A DNA stretch of 64,000 bases from Imbricaverruca yamaguchii. Taxonomy: Eukaryota; Arthropoda; Thecostraca; Neoverrucidae. Location: NCBI GenBank assembly GCA_034440575.1, contig JAOTOL010001449.1, forward strand, positions 697,001 through 761,000. Reading direction: 5' to 3'. Position 1 is the first letter of the stretch, and each line of letters starts with the position of its first letter. Below are positions 40,810-51,902 of the stretch, in pieces. A program made the translations under genes and the position numbers. Under the pieces are notes generated by a model, which did no database searches, was not told the DNA's origin, and saw only the letters and a program-made list of their open reading frames with translations.

Positions 40810-43800
40810 TCAGCGAGGAGAATATATTGCGGAGAATGACACTGAAGATAAGAAGTCCATCAATCGTCCCGACTGGACAATGCTCGAGTTGTCTCAGAGA
40901 ATGTCGCTAAGGGAATCCACCTGGTCAGACCCAAAATGACGTCTACGCTCATCAGCGTAATGAGGACACGATATCAAAACGTGGCGAACTGTTAGCGGCG
41001 CATAACATCTCGAGCACAGAGGATTGTCGCCACCGCATACCCATGCGTAGCATAAGTATGCCCAATACGGAGACGGCATAATGTGACCTCTTCTTGTCGA
41101 CGTTTGCGACAGGACGAGCCCCATGGTCGTAAACGTTGTTTGATGGTTCGTAGTTTGTTCGCCGACGTCGCGTCCCACATAGCCTGCCACTTGTCTAGGA
41201 GGAAGGTGGATACCTCTCGGTAGTGGTCAGTGGCGGGGAGTGGCAGTGCTCGAGAGCACGGTGCCTTTGCCGCTCGTTTCGCCACAGCATCCGCCAACTC
41301 ATTACCGGAAATGCCAACGTGGCTCGGAAGCCAACATAGAATAACTCTACAATATACTCTAAAATAGTCGTCCATTGTGTTCCAAATCGGTAAGACGGCT
41401 CACAATATCCCGCAGAAAGGGGTTTGATGGATAAAACGTGTTCAGGGCCATAAGACTACTTAAAGAGTCGGTGAAAATGACATGTCGATCACCCCCAGAC
41501 ACTTCGATATAACACAGAGCGGAATAGCGACAAGTTCCGACGAGTACACCGATGCGTACGTCGGAAGCGAAAACGAGCGGAAGACAGATCCACAAACAAA
41601 AGCGCTGCCAACGCCGTCCTCTGTTCGAGAGCCGTCAGTATACGTGGCTATCCATCCCTGGAATGTTTCAATATGTTGAAGAGCCAGTGCACGAAATTCT
41701 GCTGGAGGGATATCGGATTTTCTGATCTTCGCAAGGGATACATCCACCTCCGGTGTAATCGTCTCCCATGGAGGGGTCTCCATGTTCTGGACTGTACGAA
41801 TTCCCCGAAGCTTAACTCGACTTTCCCGCAGGAGTCTCCGAATTCGAACACCGAATGGGGCAACACTCAGGTTTTGTTCCCCTGAAAGAAAAGGTCAATA
41901 GTCGACGCGAAAAGACGTGCGAAAAAGCCGGATGGTCGGGAAACTGGCGGAGCTTGTAGGCGTAGCGCATTCCTAGCCTTTCTCTGCGCAGAAAGAGAGA
42001 GAGAGGCGGCTCGTGTGCTTCGGCTAACAGATTCACGGTGAGCGAAGTGCGGAATGCTCCGGTCGCGATGCGAATAGCGGTGTGATGAACAGTGTCCAGA
42101 GTTCGTTTGGTGGAGTTGCGCGATCCGTCATAGATCAAACAGGCGTAGTCTAACTTGGCGCGTATCAGTGAGCGGTAAAGCAGAATAAGAGACTCCCGGT
42201 CAGTTCCATAACTAGTTAGAGAAACACACACTAATATGTTGAACGATTTAAAACACTTGTCACGGAGTGCTTTCAAATGCTCCTTGTAGCTAAAACGTGA
42301 GTCAAAAGTGATTCCAAGAAACTTCACCGCCGGTGGCATCGGTATCTGCCTGTCATACAGCTTGATACATAGTTCTGCACAGTTACGCTGGCGACAGAAA
42401 TGTATTGGAGTTGTCTTTTGTGTTGAAAAGCGGAATCCATTCACTACGCCCCACCTCTCGAGTTTCTTCACGGCCAATGTGAGACGTCTATACATAGTAG
42501 ATAGCCTGGCTGTGCTACACCAAATAGCGAAGTCGTCTACAAAGAGAGACCGACCAAGTTGTGGTGGAAGGACGTCGCTAAGATCATTTATCATTATGGC
42601 AAACAGTGCTACAATTAACACACTTTCTTGTGGCACGCCATTCTCCTCCATACATCTTCTGGATAGCTGGTGGCTAACACGAACACGGAAATGTCGGCCT
42701 GCAAGACAATTATGTATAAAAATCCCCATTGACCCCCGGATACCGCATTTATGTACCTTTGTAAGAATGCCTTGGCGCCAGGTCGTGTCATAAGCCGCTT
42801 CTATGTAAAAAAAGATGGCGCCGACGTGTCGTTTCTGCATAAATGCTACACGAACTACTGAGTCCAGTGTTAAAATGTGGTCTACAGAAGTCCGGTTCTT
42901 CCTAAAACCGCATTGCCCATCTGAGAAAAAGGCATGTAGTTCTAAGAACCACGTTAGTCTGGTAGTTACCAATCGTTCCATTAACTTACATAAATACGAG
43001 GTGAGTGACATTGGGCGATAGTGGAGCGGTTCTAATCCACTTTTGCCCGGCTTCAACCCTGGTATCACTAAGGCTCCTCGCCAGGCTACTGGGAAGTCGC
43101 CTTGTTGCCACAGATGGTTGAAAATGCTTAACAGTATTTCGATCGCACATGGAGGGAGATGCTTTATCATTTCGTTATGAATTAAATCCGGGCCTTCGCA
43201 TACGCTTCTGAGCTTCGCTATGGCGGAAGTCAGTTCAGCCATTGTGAAAGGCTTGTTATACGAGATATTTTCGTTTGTGACAAAGTCAAGAGGGAACTTT
43301 TCACAATGCAACTTGTGACGCAAGAATTGCGGATCACAATTTCTGCCACGGCTACGCTGTGATATGGAGCAGACAATTTCGTTCGCAACATCTACATATT
43401 TCGGCACGTCCCTATTACCCATACGTAAGACGGGTAGGGGAACGGATGAATATTGGCCTGCAATGCGTTTTACTCTGGACCATACTTGTGCTGTCGGGGT
43501 ATGCTTGTTTATTTGGCCTACATATTCTCGCCATGATACCTGTTTTGCTGATCTTATAATGCGACGTGCAAGAGCCCTGGCTCTCCGAAAGGCAACCATA
43601 TTTATAGTGCTACTATCTTTACTGAAGTTACGATAAGCTCGCTTTCTAGCGCGTATGGCATCTCCGCATTTCTCCGTCTACCATGGGACTGGGGTACGCC
43701 GTGGAGCACCAGACGTACGCGGAATACATGCAGAGGCAGAATGTAGGAGAAGTGACGTAAATTCTTCCATACTGTGTGGTTTATTCTGTCCATCAGCAGA

Positions 43801-44543
43801 GCAAGCTGTTTCTATATGTGTTATGTAATCAGTCCAGTTGGCTTTGCGAAGATTCCATCGCCGCGGCCTCTGTCCAAGGACTGACCCTTCACGATATTTT
43901 AGCCATATTGGGAAATGGTCGCTTCCCAGATGGTCAGTATCAACCGACCAATTAAACATTTGCACAAGCTGGGGACTACATATACTCAGGTCTAACGCAG
44001 AAGTCTGTCCAGACGGCATTGTGAATTGCGTCCTGGTACCTGTGTTTCAAATACACGACTCTTCGTGTAGAAATTGCTCCATCAGACGTCCACGCCCATT
44101 GACATCTTCGCATCCCCAAACGGTATGATGTGAATTAAAGTCAACTAAGAGTAAAATTGGTTCCGGGAGCTGAGAACAAAGAAGTTTCATCTCAGTAGAT
44201 GGAAATGAAGTCCCGGGAGGCAGGTAAATACTGCATAATGAAATACTTTTATGACCAAATTGCACCCTGGCAGCGACGGCTTGGAGGCGTGTGTTCATCA
44301 CTAGTGGTTGCGAGGAACACTATGGTGGATGCCCAGTAGCACTCCACCATGGGAAATAGTGTCGGATGCTACTTCTTTTCGGTGGATGGTGTAGCATTTC
44401 ACTTAGCTTGCGGTGTCCGGCGACAGCTTGGTCTCCTGAAGGCAGAACGCCACCGGGCAGACCCTGCTCAGAACTGCCTGCAAGTTATGGGCACTACTTC
44501 TAAAACCCCTGCAGTTCCATTGTAAAACAGTCTGTATAAAGGG
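40810..44543 (-). pseudogene. LINE ORF2: endonuclease, reverse transcriptase, RNase H (inactive)
   Basis: The N-terminal endonuclease motifs QWNCRGF and CLQETK lie at about 44525-44430, then VDFNSHHTVWG at about 44150 and LGSDHFPIW at about 43920. The RT domain (595-residue open stretch, 41812-43599) includes GQCGFRKNRTSVDHI and FVDD (about 42530-42550). RNase H motifs are TDGSRTEDG, SSEL, FTDSLSSL and GNELADA, and a C-terminal C-x2-C...H...C motif ends near 40950. Damage includes TAA at 44403, a frameshift near 44047, TAG at about 43677 replacing a Trp, and frameshifts near 41800, 41460 and 41190-41375. A TGA near 40894 precedes the probable natural stop. In RT motif A the first Asp is Tyr (FFYIEAAYDTTW), and motif B reads QES where QGS is usual. 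Confidence 0.92.
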
Positions 44544-44871
44544 CTATGTTAAAAGGGGTTAAGACATGTCAGTTCATGGCGAACCAACCGGGGCCCACGG
44601 GTTCGATGCTGTGCGCGCTCGCGCCCTCGGACTGACTCCGCCGGTCGGTGAGACTGACCAGGGCGAGGCACGCTTCCGGCCGGCCTGGGGAGGTGTCGGG
44701 GGTGGCCCCATCACCCTCGCAGTCTCTGGGGGATGGAGAGCTGGCATGGAGAGATGGGGACGATGGGGAGCAAGCCCCGTAATCCTGTCTCCCTACATTT
44801 GGCGACGTATCCCTCGACCCAGCTCGGGATGTCCGGCCTGAAGCCCCATCTCCGGGGCCCCTGGGCGGACC

Positions 44872-46299
44872 TCAATCGGTAGGCGTGATCGGGTCGTTGA
44901 GGGTGCTACTACAGGCACCCGACCGGGGGCCACGCCCTTCTCTTCGGAGATGGTTGGTGGGGGGGGGGGAGTTGGGTGGTTCGGGAGGGTGTAGAAATGG
45001 ATTGGACAAGTTTAGGGGTGGTGACGGCGGCGGGTAGGGATTGGATCCTTGTCGGTTCGACGCGACTCTGAGACGTTTGTGTCTCGAGGCTTGGTTCCGG
45101 AGAGCTTCTGGGCTCTTCCCTAACGGGAATGGAGTACTGGGCGGAGGGGAGGCAGGGAGGGGAGTGCTGGAGGTAGGGATTGAAGTGGCTGGGGAGGGGT
45201 TGGGTTTGGTTGTGGATGGACGGGCAGGTCTTTTTCTTCGCTGGACTTGGACCCATTCTCCTTGAGTCGCTACAGGGTCTGCAGCCGAGGACTCTCTCAC
45301 TACCGTCTTGGGAGAGGACAAGGCTTTTTCTCCGATTGGTGTACACTCCATGCCAAAGGCCAGCATTATGGCACTGAGCTGACTTATAATATGGGAAGCA
45401 CTCATGTGTGTGTGTGACTGCATGGGCGCCTGTTGTGTGATGTTGGAGTTCAGCTTGACCTCTGCTGCATAGGATATTCTACGGTGTGCTGCCTCGTAAA
45501 TATCACGCGCCTCACGGAATGTGATCTTTTTGAAACTTTTTATTGCAACTATTTCCTTTTCTCTCAAGAATATGGGACAAGAACGATCGTACGTGGTATG
45601 GGGTGTTTGGCCTGGGCCGCAGTTTGAACAGTGCGGACCCTCCGCCTCACATTTGTCTTGGACATGCTCTGCAGATCCACACCGTCCACAGGTCTCTCGG
45701 CTCCGACAATACTGTGACGTGTGGCCAAAACGGGAGCATCGGAAACATCTCATGGGATTGGGTACAAATACGCGGACCTTCACACGGACATATCCGACGA
45801 AAATAAACTGTGGAAGATCTGTCATGTGAAAAGTTAAGATGATGTTGTTTGTTGGCTGTAATACCTGTCCTTTTCTAATTGAGATTCTACGGGCCTCTAC
45901 TACTCCGCATTCCCTTAGGCCATCCACAATGTCGGCATCGGAAACATCTCGTAGGTCGTAGCAGTTAACAACCCCTTTTGAGTAATTTTTGGTATTGTGG
46001 GGCTGAATCTCGATACGTACGGTGACTGTTCGCCTGCTGGTTTCATGCCGTTTAGTATACGGTATTTCTGTTGCGTCCATCGCCCTCCTTGCACCCTCAG
46101 CAGTTTCAAATTCAACTTCAAGTCCTCCGTCTCTGAGCTTTTCGCACCTTAGCACCGATCCTAGTTTGTCACACGCTTCCTTCCTCTGGAACGGGGTAAG
46201 CAATGAAAGTTTTACGTTTTCCTCGAGTGATTTCATGATCAGAATACGGGGTGTCCGCAGACCCGCTTGTTGGTCGGGCCCTCCATGCGCTACACTCAT
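44872..46299 (-). CDS. LINE ORF1 (gag-like nucleic-acid-binding protein), intact
   Basis: It is an uninterrupted frame of 475 residues. Residues ~25-75 and ~100-178 look like RRM-type folds (alternating hydrophobic strands around a glycine-rich turn). Three zinc knuckles follow: C185-C198 and C204-C217 (both CX2CX4HX4C) and a longer third, C224-C241. Then comes the REKEIVAIK segment typical of I/Nimb ORF1 proteins, and a Ser/Pro/Thr-rich C-terminal tail from about 345. In this family the protein binds element RNA to form the RNP. It lies about 330 bases upstream of ORF2 on the same strand. The start ATG is the first in frame after the GC-rich leader. It is open although ORF2 is ruined, and I cannot say whether it is expressed. 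Confidence 0.92.
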   Translation of the reverse strand: MSVAHGGPDQQAGLRTPRILIMKSLEENVKLSLLTPFQRKEACDKLGSVLRCEKLRDGGLEVEFETAEGARRAMDATEIPYTKRHETSRRTVTVRIEIQPHNTKNYSKGVVNCYDLRDVSDADIVDGLRECGVVEARRISIRKGQVLQPTNNIILTFHMTDLPQFIFVGYVRVKVRVFVPNPMRCFRCSRFGHTSQYCRSRETCGRCGSAEHVQDKCEAEGPHCSNCGPGQTPHTTYDRSCPIFLREKEIVAIKSFKKITFREARDIYEAAHRRISYAAEVKLNSNITQQAPMQSHTHMSASHIISQLSAIMLAFGMECTPIGEKALSSPKTVVRESSAADPVATQGEWVQVQRRKRPARPSTTKPNPSPATSIPTSSTPLPASPPPSTPFPLGKSPEALRNQASRHKRLRVASNRQGSNPYPPPSPPLNLSNPFLHPPEPPNSPPPTNHLRREGRGPRSGACSSTLNDPITPTD

Positions 46300-47037
46300 A
46301 GTTCTGGCAGTTCGGGTTGTCTGTCGCCTACTGGAGGGGGCAGGTGGGTTTTTTTATATCGGAAGTCGCCATGCATCGTGTTTTTGCTTCGACTCCCTGG
46401 GCGCCCCACCGCATAAGGCCCTACTGAGGGGACGCCTGGGTCCCGCGGACGGGAGGTCGCCAGGCGCCCGTGGAGCTATACGGGGCAGGCGGCGCCTCCG
46501 CCCGGCCGGGAGAGAGATACTCACCACCCCGACCGGGATCCAGCACCGCCCACCCCTTGACCCCAGCCAGCCGGTCCGGCAAGCACCAGGCCGAGACCTA
46601 GGCCCCCAGACCGAGGCGACCAGTCGCTTGACCGGTGTGAGGCCCCACGGCCCCGCCCGCCCCTCCGGGATATCGGGACCAAAGAGGCGTGTTGGTCCCC
46701 CGTCACAACTAGCACCGTGCGACGGGGGACCTCAGCCTCCAGGACTCCATCAACCCCGGGGGACGGGCCGAGGGGGCGCGACTACCCCGATAAAACTGAG
46801 CTGGTGGGCATGACCGGGGAAATTGTCCTACCTGCTCATAGTAGGGATAGTTGGTGTTGCGGGGCCAGGTAAGGAACATGGATGTCGGGATGAGATGGGC
46901 ATTGGAATGGGAGCGTATGGATGGAAGGACGATTGAGGCACTCTTGGTCTCACCCCTCAGCGGTATGATGGTCACCGGGTCTGTGGGGCACTCAATCCCC
47001 CCCCACACCAGCATGGAAAGGTGGTGCCTCATTGGGG
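46300..47037 (-). promoter_or_regulatory. LINE 5' UTR (putative internal promoter region)
   Basis: A GC-rich leader lies between the 5' target-site duplication and the ORF1 start. I elements and relatives carry internal promoters here, but no specific promoter motif was identified. The plus-strand open frame across 46022-46813 is antisense and is not a gene. Confidence 0.6.
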
Positions 47038-47052
47038 GGATAACTTTAAAGG

Positions 47053-49010
47053 ATAACTATTTTAGAGATAACAATACACAATACCCAGCCTTATCAACTG
47101 ATTGTATAACAGGCATCATGGGTTTGTGAAGAAACCCCATGGCCACCATAGACCACCGGCAGCAGAACCGACAGTCACTCCACCACAGTCCCCCTCACGA
47201 CGAGAAGCCTCCCCCCCTCCAGTGTCGCTGCTGGTGGCCGTCTCGGCAAATGGCCAGCAGCGTCCGTCTACAAAGAATCCAACAACTGGAAGGCGGTATG
47301 AGAGAGTACAGCCATTGACGGATCCAGAGGGAAACCGAGGTCGCCAGCTACTTCCTTTCCCTCAGGGACGTGGCGTTTTTCCGACTGGAAAAAACATGCA
47401 CCTGCAGGATGTTCGAGTGGACCGCTTCCCCTCTCAACATATTTTGCCTGCTGATTGAACAGGTAAAATACGTTAATACGTTAATGGGTGAAAATGGGTG
47501 AAAATGAAAAAGTAACAAAAAACAGAGTAAAAATGGCGTCCATGCAGAATGTTCGAGTGCGCCCCCACTCAAAAATAAATCAGAGGCACCCTTTTCGAGA
47601 AATGGCTCTCCTCCAGACAAGTGCTCCTCCCCTCTCACCAAAATTCCTCAAATCGCCATGATTACATGGGTACCCCTGGCTGTCGGTTATCGAGTTGTCA
47701 AGACATGGCGATACCGGTGTCCAAGGCTGCCTGATATCACCAGTCGTCAATGGTGGCTGCCTGTCGCTCTGCCGCCCGCTGACACCTGTTCTGGCGGATC
47801 TCAGCACCACCATCTGACGCCGGTCCCGAGTGGTCTCAGCATCACCATCTGACGCCGGGAAAGGGAGATGTCAGCATGGCTCGCTGACACAAGTCTCCGG
47901 AGATTGCCGCACCACCAACTGACACCAGTACCGACGACTCCCTAGCCGCCTGCCAGACTGTCGCGTCGACTCGAGCCAATAACCAGCCGCCACTGGCTGT
48001 CATAAGTTGCACTGCCCAAATGAAAAGGCCCGATGAAGCGAGCCACATGTCTGCAATAGCGGCATTAATTGACACAAATGACCAATTTGACCAAATAACG
48101 GCGGACTGTTGGGCGGGAGCGCCGGCTCGACCGGCGCGCCGCACCGCCCCGGGCAATATTTGTCATCGCCGGCCGCCAGCAAATAAGGGTGGCCGTCGCC
48201 ACCAGCGGCGATATGAAGCGGGCCACACCGGCCACGACTGGGAGATGCCGACAGCTGCTGCCGGCCCCGGGCACCGCCGCTGGCCCTGGTCACACCGGCC
48301 CGTGAAGCCAGTGAAGCAACCCGAACACTGTCTTGTCAGGAAAGTGGAGACCACTGCAGGCCGGCGCTCTAGAAACAACTGAACTATACAGACCGCTAAT
48401 AATAAGCGGTTTAATACGATTCCCTGTATTGTATTAACCAGTGATCAGAATTAATGGCAAAATAGAATAAGCTACCGTATCCTCGATGTTTCCTCCAGTT
48501 GATACTGGCTTTCCGCTAGCAAATACAAATTACATGGTGTGGCTATCAGTACAGGCTTCCGAGGGACATTTCGCTATTGTTTTTTTGTCGTCTTCCGCGC
48601 ACAATGCAGCGAACAATGTAGCACTTCCACCGCATATACTATTGATGTGCATGTACGGTGTGAATGTGTCCGCCACAAGCATAAACAAGGCCAACAATGA
48701 GAAGGCAGTCCAGGTGTGAACGCAACCCTGGTCATTGGTGCTCAGAAGTACCACAATATTCAGTATGTTTACCTGGCCAAGCATCAAGCAGCGCGTAGAT
48801 CTGACTCTTACCAGAGAGGTAGTTTAGGTCTTGCAATTACTAGAATTAGACGCCCATAGAGGCGTTGTTCGAGCTAGGCCGTGGCGGGTCACCATGCAAC
48901 TACCCACCCAGACACCAACAAGGTAGCTGCAGAGTCCCCTCCGGTCCGCAACATAGTACCGACCTAGTGTGGCCGGCAACAGGCCTTGGCAGGTCACCAC
49001 GCCAGCCACA
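47053..49010. other. Unannotated sequence with a GC-rich island
   Basis: A degenerate ctgacgccgg / tctcagcaccacc repeat lies near 47790-47940. A GC-rich unique island at about 48000-48370 includes cattaattgac. No gene is supported. Confidence 0.5.
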
Positions 49011-49021
49011 CATCAGTGCGG

Positions 49022-49076
49022 TGGGGGGTAAGGGAAGGGCTTTAGGGTGCATCAACTGCATTGGCCATGTAGCACC
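49022..49076 (-). mobile_element. 55 bp hairpin retroposon with compensatory stem change
   Basis: It is flanked by 11 bp repeats catcagtgcgg and catcagttcgg (49011-49021 and 49077-49087, one mismatch). On the minus strand the stem is GGGTGC with GCACCC instead of GGGCGC with GCGCCC (its outermost bases overlap the TSD), so both sides changed and pairing is kept. The loop retains TGCAGTTGAT. The tail is C/A-rich and irregular. Confidence 0.8.
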
Positions 49077-49095
49077 CATCAGTTCGGCTGTACAG

Positions 49096-49552
49096 TTACA
49101 CGGGACTTGCATAGCTACACGGGACCTGCACAGCTACACGGGACGTGTATTGGCTAAACAGGACCTGTATTGGCTACACAGGACCTGCACAGCTACAAGG
49201 GACCTGTATTGGCTACAAGGGATCTGCACAGCTATACGTGACCTGTCTTGGCTACACAGGACCTGCACAGCTACAAGGGACCTGTATTGGCTACAAGGGA
49301 CCTGCACAGCTATACGTGACCTGTCTTGGCTACACAGGACCTGCACAGCTACAATGGACCTGTATTGGCTACACGGGACCTGCACAGCTACAAGGGGCCT
49401 GTATTGGCTACACGGGAACTGCTCAGCTATACGGAACCTGTATTGGCTACACGGGACCTGCTCAGCTATACGGGACCTGCATTGGCTACACAGGACCTGC
49501 ACAGCTACAAGGGACCTGTATTGGCTACACGGGACCTGTGATGGCTGCAAGG
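49096..49552. repeat. 20 bp minisatellite with a 40 bp alternation
   Basis: ctacacgggacctgtattgg alternates with cacagctacaagggacctg. About 22 units; frames on both strands are translated repeat. Confidence 0.96.
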
Positions 49553-49974
49553 CGCCATAAGTCAGCCGGCGCAGTCTGAATGGAAGCATCAGTGCCACGG
49601 TCCGATAACGTTTGATGCATTGCATTCCGCACAATCGTTGGATTTATCCTGCGCGACATAATGGCAGCGGGAGTTATTTACGGCGACGACCGCGCGCGTG
49701 GGCCGGCTGTGCAAGCGTCCGACACCGCCGTAAATTAATGATGATCTACGCTCGTCGGTAATTATATAGTGTAGATGTACTCCTTTCTCGGGGCGGTTTT
49801 TCCATTATCGCGGCTCATCCGGCCACCAGTGGACCGATGCCCGACTGGAGAGACAAAGGAAACGCGGACAGGTGAAGGATCACACCCAAGAGTTCTGAGT
49901 GCTGACGAACACAGCCTCATATATGGATACCTACCAATGTGGTCCCACACCTATGTACCGACCAAAGCAGCATC
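49553..49974. other. GC-rich island and flank
   Basis: 49640-49740 is CpG-rich. It is followed by attaatgatgatc and gtaattatatag. No gene is seen. Confidence 0.5.
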
Positions 49975-50142
49975 ACACAAGTGTACCGACCAACACTGCA
50001 CCGATCAACACGGCACCACACCTGGGTACGGACCAACACGGCACCACATCTGGGTACGGACCAACACTGCACCACATCTGGGTACCGACCAACACAGCCT
50101 GACACCTGGGTACTGACCAACACTGTACCACACCTGGGTTCG
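49975..50142. repeat. 28 bp minisatellite, ~6 units
   Basis: ccacatctgggtac or ccacacctgggtac recurs at 50016, 50044 and 50072, and similarly near 50100 and 50129. Its sequence is unrelated to the 28 bp array at 22345. Confidence 0.94.
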
Positions 50143-51560
50143 TTCACGTTCACCCTTCAGCATCAGCATCATCTGGCCGAATGTGGGCCACGCTCCATAA
50201 TGAGATTCGCTTACACCCGATGGAACATCGGGAGACGTATTTCCCCATTCGCACAGTGTAGTCCGAGGAAGAACACGCGGCTGACTTTATTTAATCGACA
50301 TATAATAAAAGCACGATCCTCAATATATTAGCCAGCTGTATGATCCGAACGCATTCGTGAAACAGCAGACTGAATAAGCCGATGGTGTAGCGCCTTGATT
50401 AAGACAGGTGTGCGGTGCTTGTCTTCTTGATTGAAACAGGCGTGCGATACTGAAGTCTTCTTGAAACATGGCACTCGTCTGACGCCTGGATCACTAGCAG
50501 GACTAAGATACCGGTACCGAACTCCGGGTCGTGTCATGTTTTCTTTTTTCGGGCATTTCCGCCCATTCCAGACTTCTATCAAGGCATCAGATTAAAGGTA
50601 AAGGATTATAACGAGAGTCGAGTGACAGCTTGTGGGTATTACACCAAAACATGCCGCTTCCGTGTCGCTTTCCCTACATTGAGACTCCGATGTGCTGACC
50701 CCGAGTTGACCACACGTACGCTGTACGGTCAGTACATTGAACATGGATCTTCAGCAGGCAGCCTGTCGAAGCTGCCTCTACCACTGACGACGAGATCATG
50801 AGGAAGGCGAGCCAAACCCGACAGAAACTAATCTCTAGCCAGCTCCCCAGGAGATGGGGTGGCAACAGAAGACACGACGCACCAACTCTCCGCCGACGTA
50901 TCCGACTTCAGATGGCACTCGGAACCAGCAGAATCACTGGCGGCCAAGCTCGGCACTAAGCAGAACGACAGCGCACGGGGTTGAGTCGGTGGACGAGTCC
51001 CCGATCTACATCAAGGGTTCAACAAACGTCATTTGGAATCGAACATATTCGCAACACATCATGAAATTATGTCAGCGGCATTGTTCGGGGACAGGGTGAT
51101 ATTTTTAGGCATGCCGGATCATAAAGGTCATTTGCGCCGCTTTTAAAGAAGCACGATACATGTATATCTATAAAAGCGAACGTTTGCGATCAAGGCCCAC
51201 GCAAGTAGGCATTTACGTGAAAGGAATATTGCGTGATAGTTTGTGAGGTATTTTAGATGCTGAAGCCGGTGGCTGGGTCCGGGACAACTCCCTGATGTCT
51301 AAATGGTCGTGATTTTACTTTACTCCACAATATAATTTGTAGTTTGGATTGAGGTTTTGAGAGTGGCGAGAAGTTTATTTTGCCAGGGTGCCGGCTTTAG
51401 CCTACTCTTATCGAAGAGCACCGATGGATCTTTACCGTGCGAGCAAGGAGGTAATTGTCCACACCGCCTATCACGCCGACCGCCGCGTGTTGTTAGTAGC
51501 GGGTTAGTCTAAGCATGTCATGCAGGGTTGTCAGTTGGCTTAGTACGGTGTTTTGCAATT
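50143..51560. other. Unannotated sequence
   Basis: No recognisable repeat family or exon. Confidence 0.55.
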
Positions 51561-51567
51561 CGCCTCT

Positions 51568-51676
51568 TCTACGTCCGCTGTTCCTCTGGGTAGCCATTTA
51601 CGTTATGAATCGCAGGGCAAATTGGCTCATCTACGTCCGATGGCTCCTCCGATGGGTAGTCCTTTTGCGTTATGCT
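51568..51676. repeat. Imperfect ~62 bp direct repeat
   Basis: ctacgtccg...tgggtag...gttatg occurs at about 51568-51606 and 51630-51676. A third partial ctcatgtacgtccg lies near 51785. Confidence 0.75.
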
Positions 51677-51902
51677 ACTTTTTATTTTTAGTTTTAGTTA
51701 TATATTTTCCTAAAGCAAGTCAGTTAATCTACTTCCGCCGGCACCACTAGATAACCATTTATTTCTAATTGGGAGGAAAATCGGCTCATGTACGTCCGAC
51801 GCCATGTGCGGATGGCCATATACAAGCTTCCTACGAGTGCTTAGCGGCCATGCATTGCGAGTTGATGTGGGCGTTGGTGGTGTGGTACCTACAGTGCGCC
51901 TG

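Larger units (their letters stand above)
40653..47037 (-). mobile_element. Full-length I/Nimb-like non-LTR retrotransposon
   Basis: It is bounded by 15 bp direct repeats, ggataacattaaagg (40638-40652) and ggataactttaaagg (47038-47052), with 14 of 15 matching. This marks a complete insertion of 6385 bp. On the minus strand the order is a GC-rich 5' UTR of about 740 bp, ORF1 (44872-46299), ORF2 (to about 40810) with endonuclease, reverse transcriptase, RNase H and a Cys/His C-terminal motif, a short 3' UTR, and a terminal hairpin plus AAATAATCGATCAATGAA tail. ORF1 with CCHC knuckles and ORF2 with RNase H fit the I superclade. The copy is inactive. Confidence 0.94.

Noticed and set aside
46022..46813. 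263-residue plus-strand open frame
   Set aside because: It is antisense to LINE ORF1 and the 5' UTR, its composition is GC-driven, and it has no recognisable domain.
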